This document shows positions 56,280 through 64,000 of a stretch of 64,000 nucleotides of DNA, piece by piece. Under the pieces are notes generated by a model, which worked only from the letters and a program-made list of their open reading frames with translations, had not been told where the DNA came from and ran no database searches. Each line of letters starts with the position of its first letter. Positions within the stretch are counted from its first letter, which is position 1. The DNA is from Methylophaga sp. OBS4. Its GTDB lineage: Bacteria > Pseudomonadota > Gammaproteobacteria > Nitrosococcales > Methylophagaceae. The DNA lies in the NCBI RefSeq assembly GCF_026319305.1, contig NZ_JAPDMV010000015.1, positions 1 to 64,000 on the forward strand, given 5' to 3'. Both the position numbers and the translations under genes were made by a program.

Positions 56280-57407
56280 ATGACAAAAAAACTAAACAGT
56301 CTGACTATTTTGTTCATTATCACGGTGGTGATGGTACTGCTGGCACTGGTAAGTATCTACCGTGCTGAAGACAGTACAGATGACTTTACCCTGTTGTTCC
56401 CGGATTTATATGAACAACTGAGCCAGGTAGATAATATCAAGTTCAACAGCAGTGAAGATGAATTCACGTTATACCGTGAAGGTGAAGACTGGTTTATTCG
56501 CGAATACTACAATTACCCGGCTAACTTTGATGACGTCAAACGCATGCTGATTGATATGTCAGAAGCGAAAATCCTGGAACGTAAAACCGCTAATCCTGAT
56601 GAGCATGTTGTGCTGGGAGTTGAAGGAGCCGAACCGGAAGTGCCGGGTGGTGAATCACTGCAAGTGACCTTGCTGGATGACAATGAAGAGGTGGCTGGAC
56701 TGATTGTGGGTAATCAGCGTGAAGTGACTTCTCTGACCGGCCCCAAACAATTTTACGTACGACGCACAGGAGAAGAGCGTGCCTGGCTGGCAGAAGGCTA
56801 TTTGCAAATCAGCCCGGTGATGCTCAACTGGATTCAGGGGGAAGTCATCAACCTGGCACGCGAACGCATTGCCCGGGTAGAAATTATTCAGCCTGCTGGC
56901 GACAAGGCGGTGCTGGTTAATTTGGGTGAGAAAGACAAATTTGGTACACCGGAAAGCCGTGATAGAACGGTATTCAAATACGAGCAGCTTGGTTATGACA
57001 TCGCCGGTGCTTTACATCAATTACGCATGGAGGAGGTCCAACCGGTAGCTGAATTCTCCCGTGGTGACGCTGAAGTGGTGACGGCCAGATTCTTTACTTT
57101 TGACGGCTTGGTGGTGACGGCTGAAACTTCATTCAACGACGGTTTCTATTATGCGACTTTCTCTGCAGAATATGATGCCTCAGCGGTCAAACAAGCACCA
57201 GAAGACATTCAGAAACTGGAGGTGCTGAAAACTGCGGAACAGGTACGGGCAGAGGTGGCAAAACTCAATGAGAAGCTGCAGCCCTGGGTTTACCGGGTCA
57301 GCGGTTTTGTCGGCACCAACCTGATGCGGGCGCGCGCCGATATGGTGACGGAACGTTCAAATGTGATTCCGATGCCGCCTGATATGACCGGCTTCGGTCC
57401 ACGCTAA
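56280..57407 (+). CDS. DUF4340 domain protein
   Basis: A 375-aa protein with an N-terminal TM helix (about 8-25) and a periplasmic DUF4340 domain (about 55-320: FTLYREGEDWFIREYYNYPANFDDVKRML and ADPLE-type repeats ILERKTANPDEHVVLGVEG). It is the standard fourth partner of GldA/F/G-like operons. The start follows the GldG stop by 44 bp with AAAGATG. The function of the complex is unknown; a surface or envelope role is likely. Confidence 0.9.
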   Translation: MTKKLNSLTILFIITVVMVLLALVSIYRAEDSTDDFTLLFPDLYEQLSQVDNIKFNSSEDEFTLYREGEDWFIREYYNYPANFDDVKRMLIDMSEAKILERKTANPDEHVVLGVEGAEPEVPGGESLQVTLLDDNEEVAGLIVGNQREVTSLTGPKQFYVRRTGEERAWLAEGYLQISPVMLNWIQGEVINLARERIARVEIIQPAGDKAVLVNLGEKDKFGTPESRDRTVFKYEQLGYDIAGALHQLRMEEVQPVAEFSRGDAEVVTARFFTFDGLVVTAETSFNDGFYYATFSAEYDASAVKQAPEDIQKLEVLKTAEQVRAEVAKLNEKLQPWVYRVSGFVGTNLMRARADMVTERSNVIPMPPDMTGFGPR

Positions 57408-57437
57408 TAAAAAAGGCTCCCTCGGGAGCCTTTTTTG
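57405..57437. terminator. bidirectional terminator between ABC operon and cheV
   Basis: A stem AAAAAGGCTCCC / GGGAGCCTTTTT with a short loop TC (57408-57436) between convergent genes. Confidence 0.85.
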
Positions 57438-57456
57438 ATTCCGTAAAACAGGGGCG

Positions 57457-58383
57457 TCAGTCTGCGATCATCGCCTGCACTTCGGTGGCCAGTTCATCAG
57501 CAGAAAACTTGGGCAGAAATCTGTCGGCCCCGACTTTTTCGACCAGGCTTGAGTTAAATGTGCCGCTCATGGAGGTATGAAGTAAAACCCGCAAGTGTTT
57601 GAGTTGAGGATCCTTGCGGATCTCGGCGGTCAGTGTATAACCGTCCATTTCCGGCATTTCAATATCTGAAATCAGTAAGGCTACATGCTCAGCCACGTCA
57701 ATGCCTTCAGCCGCCCAGGTTTTGAGTTGCTGCAGGGCTTCTTTACCGTCGCGCGTCACCGTTGTCTCCAGGCCGATTTGCTCCAGAGTACGTTTGATTT
57801 GATTGCGCGCCACGTTGGAATCATCGGCAACCAGAATATGTTTTCTCCGTTCCTGGTTCTGGTCACTGAAGTCACTCACAAGTTCGGAGGATACTTCACT
57901 GCTGATCCCCAATACCTCAGCCAGTACCTGTTCCACGTCAATAATCTGCACGATCTGATCATCGACTTTGGTAATGGCGGTCATATAATTGCGGGTGCCG
58001 GAAGCGGGCGGCGGCGGCAAGACTTCCGACCAGCTGATATTGATAATGCGATCCACGCCGCTGACCAGAAAGCCCTGAACCGAGCGGTTATATTCGGTCA
58101 AAATTACAAAACTGTTCTCTGTGTTGTCGACACCGCGTCGGCCTATGCCTTTGGATAAGTCAAAGAAACTGACAGCCTGACCCCGCACCGAGGCAACACC
58201 GCGAATCACGGGATGAGCATGTGGCATCTGGGTTAAAGCGGGACAGGGAATCGCTTCACGTACTTTGAAAACGTTAATGCCATATAGCTGTTGACCACCG
58301 AGTCGGAATAACAATAATTCCAGCCGGTTATTACCGGCGAGTTGGGTGCGTTGGTCGACGCCATCAATAATACTGCTGCTCAT
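57457..58383 (-). CDS. cheV: chemotaxis coupling protein CheV
   Basis: A 308-aa CheW-receiver fusion protein. CheW domain (about 18-160: LFRLGGQQLYGINVFKVREAI, HPVIRGVASVRGQAVSFFDL) and receiver domain (about 180-305: HILVADDSNVARNQIKRTL, LLISDIEMPEMDGYTLT with phospho-acceptor Asp, and a KFSADELA Lys region). It links chemoreceptors with CheA. Its place next to flgAMN is usual in polar-flagellated gammaproteobacteria. Confidence 0.94.
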   Translation of the reverse strand: MSSSIIDGVDQRTQLAGNNRLELLLFRLGGQQLYGINVFKVREAIPCPALTQMPHAHPVIRGVASVRGQAVSFFDLSKGIGRRGVDNTENSFVILTEYNRSVQGFLVSGVDRIINISWSEVLPPPPASGTRNYMTAITKVDDQIVQIIDVEQVLAEVLGISSEVSSELVSDFSDQNQERRKHILVADDSNVARNQIKRTLEQIGLETTVTRDGKEALQQLKTWAAEGIDVAEHVALLISDIEMPEMDGYTLTAEIRKDPQLKHLRVLLHTSMSGTFNSSLVEKVGADRFLPKFSADELATEVQAMIAD

Positions 58384-58456
58384 AATTACTCCTGTAAATA
58401 TTCGTTCTGGCTATCGGCATAAAGGCTCATTACTTAAAATATTTCTCCAAGTTAAT

Positions 58457-58472
58457 GGGCATGGACTTTGCA
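58457..58472 (+). promoter_or_regulatory. sigma-54 promoter candidate for flgA
   Basis: GGGCATGGACTTTGCA fits the -24/-12 pattern TGGCAC-N5-TTGCA with two mismatches and the exact GG-N10-GC spacing, 50 bp upstream of flgA. Confidence 0.55.
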
Positions 58473-58521
58473 AAGCTTAAGCTGAATCTTATTATGAATA
58501 ACGCCGCAGAGGTCAGTAGCC

Positions 58522-59220
58522 ATGACAATTCGCTCTTTATTCTGTCTGGTCTGTGCCGTATTTTTGACACATGCCGTGCAGGCAGAGACATTACAACCCT
58601 TGGCACAGATTGAACAGGCCGCCTATATTCACGCCGTCAATGATGCCCAGGCCAGCTATGATAATCCGCAGATTATCGTTGAGCCGCTGGATAACCGGTT
58701 GCGGCTGCAAGCTTGTGAAACACCGCTGCAGGCATTTTCCAGCTCGGTCTCCAACACGCTGGGCAATCGGACTATCGGGGTGCGTTGTAATGCACCTGTT
58801 GAGTGGACGGTGTATGTGCCGGTCAAAGTGAAAGTGATGCGTGATGTGGTCGTTGCCGCGAGGCCACTGGCGGCTAACCAGCGGCTTGGCGCTACGGATA
58901 TCAAACTAGAGCCGATGAATATCGGTGATTTGCGGCAGGGATATCTGCAGACAACGGAGCAGGTGCTGGGACAGCAGTTAAAATATCCGTTGGCAATGGG
59001 CATGGTATTGCCGCCGCGCAGCCTGAAAAGTGAAAAAATTGTGCGCCGCGGCGAACAGATTATTCTGGTCGCCAGTGCGGGATCAATGGAAGTACGTATG
59101 AATGGTACGGCGATGGAGGATGCCAGCATGGGCGAAAAGGTCAAAGTTAAAAACAGCTCATCACAACGAGTAGTGGAAGGGATAGTTTATGCCCGCGGAA
59201 TTGTCAGAGTGACTATGTGA
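58522..59220 (+). CDS. flgA: flagellar basal body P-ring formation protein FlgA
   Basis: A 232-aa periplasmic chaperone for P-ring assembly, with signal peptide (ending VQA) and a C-terminal SAF domain (about 105-232: RPLAANQRLGATDIKLEPMNIGDLR, GMVLPPRSLKSEKIVRRGEQI). The final VNGIVYARGIVRVTM-like strand is typical. Precedes flgM and flgN, likely with a separate promoter for flgMN. Confidence 0.93.
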   Translation: MTIRSLFCLVCAVFLTHAVQAETLQPLAQIEQAAYIHAVNDAQASYDNPQIIVEPLDNRLRLQACETPLQAFSSSVSNTLGNRTIGVRCNAPVEWTVYVPVKVKVMRDVVVAARPLAANQRLGATDIKLEPMNIGDLRQGYLQTTEQVLGQQLKYPLAMGMVLPPRSLKSEKIVRRGEQIILVASAGSMEVRMNGTAMEDASMGEKVKVKNSSSQRVVEGIVYARGIVRVTM

Positions 59221-59248
59221 TACAGGCTGAAAAAATTGATGAAAAGAC

Positions 59249-59275
59249 TCAACTTTTTTACGAGTTGACCGATAC
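59249..59275 (+). promoter_or_regulatory. sigma-28 promoter candidate for flgMN
   Basis: TCAACTTT (59249-59256), 11-bp spacer and ACCGATAC (59268-59275) match the FliA consensus TAAAGTTT-N11-GCCGATAA at 6 of 8 in each half with exact spacing. Confidence 0.5.
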
Positions 59276-59306
59276 ACTGGTCACAAGCTGATTGGAGACA
59301 GGCACA

Positions 59307-59615
59307 ATGTCTGAAATTAATAACATCAAACCACCTTTGCAGCCGGGCGTAAATCCGCCGCGCAATGTGGCCGAGCGCGGCAATCGCGCCGCAGAGGCAA
59401 AGCCGGTAACAGCGGCGCCTAATACTGAGCCGGATAAGGTCAGTCTGACCGATACTGCCACCCAGTTGCAGGCTTTGCAGCAAACAGTAGCCGACTTGCC
59501 GGAAGTCGACAAGTCGCGGGTTGACGCAATAAAAGCAGCCATCGAAAACGGTTCATATCAAATTGATAGCCAGGAGTTGGCACGAAAAATGATTGATTTT
59601 GAGGGTGATTTCTAA
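59307..59615 (+). CDS. flgM: anti-sigma-28 factor FlgM
   Basis: A 102-aa small regulator that binds FliA until exported. The start ATG 59307 is chosen (GGAG upstream); the frame is open from a TTG at 59292. N-terminal disordered part (NNIKPPLQPGVNPP) and C-terminal helices with TDTATQLQALQQTVADLPEVDKSRVDAIKAAI and the YQIDSQELARKMIDFE motif. Follows a sigma-28 promoter candidate. Confidence 0.93.
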   Translation: MSEINNIKPPLQPGVNPPRNVAERGNRAAEAKPVTAAPNTEPDKVSLTDTATQLQALQQTVADLPEVDKSRVDAIKAAIENGSYQIDSQELARKMIDFEGDF

Positions 59616-59629
59616 CAAGGACATGCCTC

Positions 59630-60118
59630 ATGTCGATGAACCCGATGCAACAACTGAGTTCAATTCTGCAAGCGGAGTTGAACATTTCTTCGCAATTGTC
59701 ACAACTGCTGCAGCAAGAGCGCGAAGCGCTGAAAACGGCAGATCTCAACCTGATCCATCAGCTGACCCAGCAGAAACAACCGTTTATCGTGCAGCTGGAA
59801 CAGCTTGGACGCCAGCGGGAGCAATTGCTTAAATCCGCCGGATTCCCAAACGGCAAGTCTGGGCTGGAAGCCTTTATTGCCAATCTGCCTCAGGCCGAGG
59901 CCTACAAACTCACCCCGTTACTGAGCAAGTTACGCACGGTGGCGCGCAGTTGCCGTGACGATAATCAAATCAACGGTGGTATTGTGAATGTGAATCGTCA
60001 ATATCTGGTCAGAGCCCTGAGTATCCTGCGCGGACGCGACCCTGAAACCGGTGCCTACGGCCCCGGCGGCGAATATACCAGTCAGGTTGTCCGTCAGCCA
60101 TTGATTGGACGGGTTTAA
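59630..60118 (+). CDS. flgN: flagellar export chaperone FlgN
   Basis: A 162-aa helical chaperone for hook-associated proteins FlgK and FlgL. AAGGA lies 9 bp before the ATG (MSMNPMQQLS). Coiled-coil helices cover about 5-110 (SSILQAELNISSQLSQLLQQEREALK), with a conserved RNNQINGGIV-like segment (DDNQINGGIVNVNRQYLVRAL). Its stop abuts the end of hemH. Confidence 0.88.
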   Translation: MSMNPMQQLSSILQAELNISSQLSQLLQQEREALKTADLNLIHQLTQQKQPFIVQLEQLGRQREQLLKSAGFPNGKSGLEAFIANLPQAEAYKLTPLLSKLRTVARSCRDDNQINGGIVNVNRQYLVRALSILRGRDPETGAYGPGGEYTSQVVRQPLIGRV

Positions 60119-61129
60119 CTACTGCCGACACCAGTCAGCCAGGACCTCAACCCAGGACGGGTGGTCGTTCATACAAGGTATCAGTGTCAAAGAATCGCCA
60201 CCGGCTTTTTGAAACACTGCTTCACCACGTATGGCGATTTCTTCCAACGTTTCCAGACAATCGGTCACAAACGCCGGGCAAATCACCAAAACGTTCCTGA
60301 CACCGTTAGCCGCCAATTCTGCCAGTTTATCTTCAGTATTGGGTCCCAGCCATTTGGCCCGCCCCAGGCGTGACTGGAATGCGACAGAGTAACGATTGCT
60401 GGCAAGCCCTGCCTGCATGGCAAAGCATTGGGTGGTACGCATGACCTGATGGCGGTAACAGGTCTTGTGAGCAGGGTGAGCAACCTGACAACAATGCTCC
60501 TGTTTCAGGCAATGCTGGCGACTTTTGTCGAGTTTGGTGATATGCGACTCGGGCAGACCGTGATAACTAAAAACGATATGGTCGTAATCCTGATCCAGGT
60601 AGGGTTGGGCGCTACGCACTAAAGCCTGAATATAATCCGGATTATCGTAAAACGGCTGGACGACACGCAGCAGTATATCCAGTTTGTGTTTTTTGATTAC
60701 CCGTTTGGCTTCTGCGACCGATGTGGTGACGGTACTGTCAGCAAAATGTGGGTAGAGCGGAATAAATAAGACTTCGGAAATGTCTTTGTCCGCGGCCAGT
60801 TTTAACAATTGCTGTTCGATACTGGGGCTGCCATAACGCATGGCGATCTCCAGCGGCAGATCGATTCGCTGCTGCAGCGCGGATTTGAGCTTTTCCGATA
60901 ATACGATCAAGGGAGAACCTTGTGGCATCCACACGCTGCGGTAGGCGTGTGCAGATGCTTTGGGGCGTGTTGGCAATACAAACAGGCTGACGATCAGTCT
61001 GCGCAGTAGCCATGGCAGCTGAACGACATACGGATCCATCAGAAATTGATTGAGGTAACGTCTTACCGGTTGCGTTTCGGGTTGGTCGGGAGAACCGAGA
61101 TTGGCAAGTAATACAGCTCTTTTTGTCAT
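60119..61129 (-). CDS. hemH: ferrochelatase
   Basis: Inserts Fe2+ into protoporphyrin IX. 336 aa. N-terminal VLLANLGSPDQPET, the active-site histidine in FSYHGLPESHI, and the C-terminal LVICPAFVTDCLETLEEI with glutamates fit bacterial HemH. Cysteines in CLKQEHCCQ and a further Cys suggest an Fe-S-less Gram-negative form of uncertain type. Convergent with flgN with no gap. Confidence 0.95.
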   Translation of the reverse strand: MTKRAVLLANLGSPDQPETQPVRRYLNQFLMDPYVVQLPWLLRRLIVSLFVLPTRPKASAHAYRSVWMPQGSPLIVLSEKLKSALQQRIDLPLEIAMRYGSPSIEQQLLKLAADKDISEVLFIPLYPHFADSTVTTSVAEAKRVIKKHKLDILLRVVQPFYDNPDYIQALVRSAQPYLDQDYDHIVFSYHGLPESHITKLDKSRQHCLKQEHCCQVAHPAHKTCYRHQVMRTTQCFAMQAGLASNRYSVAFQSRLGRAKWLGPNTEDKLAELAANGVRNVLVICPAFVTDCLETLEEIAIRGEAVFQKAGGDSLTLIPCMNDHPSWVEVLADWCRQ

Positions 61130-61144
61130 GAATTTCCGTTCTTG

Positions 61145-62041
61145 TTATTGAAGTACATCACGCAGTGCAGTCGAAACATCAGTATATTGGAACTGAAAAC
61201 CGCTTGCCTGTGCTTTTTGCGGGACGGCGCGCTGGCTGCCCAGCAATAATTCAGACATTTCTCCCAGCAGCAGTTTCAACATACAGGCCGGCACCGGTAT
61301 TACAGCTGGTCTGTGCAGACTGGCTGCGAGTATGCGGGTGAATTCAGCATTGGTGACCGGCGCAGGTGCCGTGCCGTTAAACACACCTTTAGCATCCGGC
61401 TGTTTGCTCAGGAAAATAAACAGATTGGCAATATCCGTGAGATGTATCCAGGGTATGAACTGATTGCCCGCACTGATACGTCCGCCCAGTCCCAGCTTGA
61501 ATGGCAGCAGCATGCGTTTCAGAAAACCGCCTTCAGCAGCCAGAACCAGTCCGGTACGTACGATGCAGACACGAATGCCCAGGGTTTTCGCTGCCAAAGC
61601 TGACTGTTCCCAGCGCTGACAAAGTTGGTGTGCATATTCATCTTTGAAGCCGCTGTCTTCAGTCAGCACAGCCTCTCCCTGATTCCCATACCAGCCTACC
61701 GCCGAGCCACTGATAAGACATTGCGGTTTTTCGGTACGCGAGCCGAGCCAGTTGACCATATTTTCCGTTAAATTGACACGGCTTTGTTCCAGCTCAGCTT
61801 TACGCCGGTCGCTCCAGCGGGCATCGGCTATCGGCGCCCCGGCCAGGTTGATCACGGCGTCAAGCTGTTCATGTTCCCCAATTTCATTGAGATCAGTTAT
61901 CGCTATTGCGGCAGGACCGCATTGCCGATGTACTTTACTGCGGTTGCGACTGAGTACGATAACAGTGTGGCCTGCGGCCAGTAATTGTCTGCAAATAGCT
62001 GTGCCAATAAGACCGGTGCCGCCAGTAATCAGATAATTCAT
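61145..62041 (-). CDS. TIGR01777 family epimerase/SDR protein (YfcH-like)
   Basis: A 298-aa NAD(P)-binding extended SDR protein. Rossmann motif ITGGTGLIG, catalytic pattern region GSAVGWYG (YxxxK variant of the family), and C-terminal DUF1731 part (ILAASLHRPAVIPVPACMLKLLLGEMSELLLGSQRAVP). The role is uncertain; relatives include cell-division inhibitor SulA-like annotations without support. Adjacent to hemH on the same strand. Confidence 0.9.
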   Translation of the reverse strand: MNYLITGGTGLIGTAICRQLLAAGHTVIVLSRNRSKVHRQCGPAAIAITDLNEIGEHEQLDAVINLAGAPIADARWSDRRKAELEQSRVNLTENMVNWLGSRTEKPQCLISGSAVGWYGNQGEAVLTEDSGFKDEYAHQLCQRWEQSALAAKTLGIRVCIVRTGLVLAAEGGFLKRMLLPFKLGLGGRISAGNQFIPWIHLTDIANLFIFLSKQPDAKGVFNGTAPAPVTNAEFTRILAASLHRPAVIPVPACMLKLLLGEMSELLLGSQRAVPQKAQASGFQFQYTDVSTALRDVLQ

Positions 62042-62476
62042 ATCGGTTCCCTCTGCATATGATGAATTTATAGAACACAGTTGCTTATTAAAGTTTGCCC
62101 GATGTCACGGTCTGTTGATATTTCGTCTTCGCTTTGGTTGTGTTTTGGAAAAGTGTCCAGCAAGGCGCGAGGAATGTGATTTGCGAGATACAGCCTTGCA
62201 TCCCGCCCCTTGCGGGGTTACGCTCAAAAACGTACCGGACGTTTTTGTGGTGATTTCAAATGAAGAGCAGCACTTTTCAAACACAATCCGCAAGGCCGGG
62301 ACTATTTTTGCGCCCAGCATTGTTGTTAATCACTTATGTAGAATAACTACATTATGCTCTTTACGTCTTGCCGGACACAATGAGCCGCCAGCAGTGGTGA
62401 AGACGAAACGTCGATAGATCCTGAGATCCTGTCATTATCCAGAATAATTTATCCAGCTTATTTTGAGTGGTATGCC
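62042..62476. other. 435-bp gap with palindromic element
   Basis: No gene seen. Holds a set of nested inverted repeats: 62121-62130 with 62399-62408 (TTTCGTCTTC / GAAGACGAAA), 62137-62158 with 62269-62289 (TGTGTTTTGGAAAAGTG type), 62160-62166 with 62193-62199 (GCAAGGC / GCCTTGC), and a perfect 8-bp stem 62226-62233 with 62239-62246 followed by a T-run. A MITE-like or repeat-derived structure is likely; a terminator may be part of it. Confidence 0.5.
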
Positions 62477-63421
62477 ATGCGAATTAAAGTCGGAATCAGC
62501 AGTTGTCTACTGGGGCAGGAAGTCCGTTATGATGGCACGCACAAACATCTGCGTCTGGCGACGGACAGTCTGTCACGTTATTTCGATTTTGTGCCGGAAT
62601 GTCCCGAAGTCGGTATCGGTATGAGTATTCCGCGTAAACCGATTCGGCTGATCGGTGACGTGGCGCAACCCCGGGCCGTGGCCGTGCATGATGAGCAAAT
62701 CGAATATACCCGCGATTTGTCTGACTTCGGTCGCCGCAAAGCCATGGAGCACCACGATCTTTCTGGCTATATCTTTATGAGAAACTCACCTAGTTGCGGC
62801 TTGTTCCGGGTCAAGGTCTATCAGGACAACGGCTATCCGGCCCAAGCGCCGGGACGCGGTTTGTATGCAAAAGCCTTTACTGATTCGTATCCGCTATTAC
62901 CGGTTGAAGAGTCGGGCAGACTCTGCGATCCATTGCTGCGGGAGAATTTTGTTACTCGCGTGTTTGCCTATGCCAACTGGCAGGCGCTGAAAAAAGAGGG
63001 GCTGACCTATCAGGGTATTCTGAATTTTCATGTCCGCTACAAATACTGTCTGATGGCGCATTCACCCTCCAGATACACGGAGCTCGGACAACTGCTGGCA
63101 GAAGCAGGCAAACATGATCCGGATGACTTGGGCGAACGTTATTTTGCTGCGCTGATGACAGTATTTAAGACTTTGGCCTCACGTAAAACCCATACCAATG
63201 TTTTGATGCATTTGCAGGGATATTTGAAAAAAGTCTTATCCAGCCGGGAAAAAGCCGAGTTGGCTCAGATTATCGAGCAATATCGTACTGCGCAGGTACC
63301 GCTTATCGTACCGGTCACGCTGCTGAAACATCATTTCAATAACCACCCGGATCCTTATATTGCTCAACAAGCTTATTTGCATCCCTATCCGGATGATTTG
63401 AGTTTGCGTAATACTATTTAG
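62477..63421 (+). CDS. DUF523-DUF1722 protein
   Basis: A 314-aa fused protein: DUF523 (about 1-150: ISSCLLGQEVRYDG, ECPEVGIGMSIPRKP, FMRNSPSCGLFRVKVY) and DUF1722 (about 170-310: RVFAYANWQALKKEGLTYQGILNFHVRYKYCLMAHS). Cysteines in SSCLLG, ECPEVG and NSPSCG suggest a thiol or metal site. Homologs often lie near photolyase or light-response genes; none is seen here. An upstream palindromic element precedes it. Confidence 0.88.
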   Translation: MRIKVGISSCLLGQEVRYDGTHKHLRLATDSLSRYFDFVPECPEVGIGMSIPRKPIRLIGDVAQPRAVAVHDEQIEYTRDLSDFGRRKAMEHHDLSGYIFMRNSPSCGLFRVKVYQDNGYPAQAPGRGLYAKAFTDSYPLLPVEESGRLCDPLLRENFVTRVFAYANWQALKKEGLTYQGILNFHVRYKYCLMAHSPSRYTELGQLLAEAGKHDPDDLGERYFAALMTVFKTLASRKTHTNVLMHLQGYLKKVLSSREKAELAQIIEQYRTAQVPLIVPVTLLKHHFNNHPDPYIAQQAYLHPYPDDLSLRNTI

Positions 63422-63451
63422 AACAAAATGATGTTTTTAGCTTTGTAAGCG

Positions 63452-63519
63452 GTACATTCCTGCACCACTTCTGCTTGCACTCGCCGATGCTGCGTTTGCT
63501 GATTTTGAGACCATTTCCG
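63452..63519. repeat. dispersed repeat family R2, copy B
   Basis: 63452-63469 and 63503-63519 match the two blocks of copy A at 6423-6440 and 6461-6477 almost exactly, with a different spacer length between them. It lies between the DUF523 gene and the MASE1 gene. Confidence 0.6.
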
Positions 63520-63588
63520 GTATAGCGACTGCCTGAAATGTTAAATCTGGGCTACACTCTGGGGACATGGCAATAATCAGGGATTGAT

Positions 63589-64000
63589 GTGGATCTGAAG
63601 AAAGTCATTATCAGCAACCTTTTACTGACGGCGGCATATTACCTCAGCGGCAAGCTGATCGGTTTTCTGTCACTGCCACCGGTTGGGGCGACGCCGCTAT
63701 GGGTGCCGGCAGGGATTGCTGTTGCCGCAGTTTTGATCTGGGGCTATCGCTTATTGCCGGGGGCTTTTCTGGGAGACTTGCTGATCGGGCTGGATATATT
63801 TGGCATCGGTAGTCTCCAGGCTGTCAGCATAGCCGTGGTGCTTGGCACGCAGTCAATGATGGTGGCCTTCTTTGCTCGCTGGCTTTTACTGCGTTATGGC
63901 ATCTGGCCGTCATCTTTGGTTAGAGAGCGGCACATCATCAAGTTCTTTTTGTTGGCTGCTGTTGTTGCCCCTTTTCCTTCGGCTTTGTTGACTATTGGCG
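63589..64000 (+). CDS. MASE1-domain sensor protein (partial, 5' end)
   Basis: The GTG at 63589 has AGGGA 5 bp upstream and an in-frame TAA lies just before, so it is a real start; the frame stays open to the window end (137 codons). The encoded part, MDLKKVIISNLLLTAAYYLSGKL ... PPVGATPLWVPAGIAVAAVLIWGYRLLPGAFLGDLLIG, is the MASE1 transmembrane sensor, with several helices. MASE1 usually precedes GGDEF/EAL or histidine-kinase output domains, which lie beyond the window. Confidence 0.8.
   Translation, partial: MDLKKVIISNLLLTAAYYLSGKLIGFLSLPPVGATPLWVPAGIAVAAVLIWGYRLLPGAFLGDLLIGLDIFGIGSLQAVSIAVVLGTQSMMVAFFARWLLLRYGIWPSSLVRERHIIKFFLLAAVVAPFPSALLTIG

Overview
The window is chromosomal DNA of a Gram-negative gammaproteobacterium. 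Evidence: a complete lptC-lptA-lptB/kdsC/kdsD LPS block, MlaA, outer-membrane porins, Slp-type lipoproteins, ferrochelatase, EfpL, XseA, PrlC, a polar-flagellum-type flgA-flgM-flgN group with CheV, and sigma-54 and Fur-like sites. Genus cannot be fixed from the sequence; the mix of an oxyanion/tungstate locus, lipid-remodelling genes and a lone cytochrome c fits an aquatic, possibly methylotrophic lineage, but that is a guess. Both strands are densely coded. No tRNA, rRNA, CRISPR array or intact transposase was seen.

Layout. 0-7 kb: nitroreductase, DUF454 protein and efpL (minus strand), a large sensory HD-GYP protein, RbgA-like GTPase and an Slp lipoprotein. 7.2-10.7 kb: a probable Fur-controlled block with three small unknown genes, then a porin, an FMN-binding-domain protein and a PepSY membrane protein, which looks like a periplasmic flavin electron-transfer route tied to iron. 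10.7-13.1 kb: a nucleotidyltransferase and gnd. 13.2-22 kb: an accessory stretch of mostly single minus-strand genes (YjiK-like, a broken psiE, carbonic anhydrase, STAS-like, lipoprotein, GNAT, tautomerase, methyltransferase, SLC13 permease, a truncated nuclease-like gene, DoxX, DUF6524-like).

22.4-28.3 kb: acylphosphatase, guaA and guaB, then divergent xseA and an M23 peptidase, with a 161-bp MITE-like element between guaB and xseA. 28.3-35.6 kb: one minus-strand run yrbG-kdsD-kdsC-lptC-lptA-lptB followed by a hybrid histidine kinase with a substrate-binding-protein sensor; LptA carries an extra C-terminal SH3 domain. 35.7-38.5 kb: MlaA and a glycosyltransferase/metallophosphoesterase pair resembling the Agt/PlcP phosphate-sparing lipid system. 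38.6-45.7 kb: prlC, a DksA-type zinc finger protein, NlpC, a truncated regulator, ubiD, marC, an M48 peptidase.

45.8-50.8 kb: MAPEG, moaE, moaD, moaC, then a ModE/TupR-like regulator divergent from an OprP-like porin and a tungstate-type binding protein, with no permease in sight. 50.8-57.4 kb: cytochrome c, DUF2333, and a GldA/GldF/GldG/DUF4340 ABC operon. 57.4-60.1 kb: cheV, flgA, flgM and flgN with candidate sigma-54 and sigma-28 promoters. 60.1-64 kb: hemH, a TIGR01777 epimerase, a DUF523-DUF1722 protein and the start of a MASE1 sensor protein. Several dispersed palindromic repeat families sit in the gaps.
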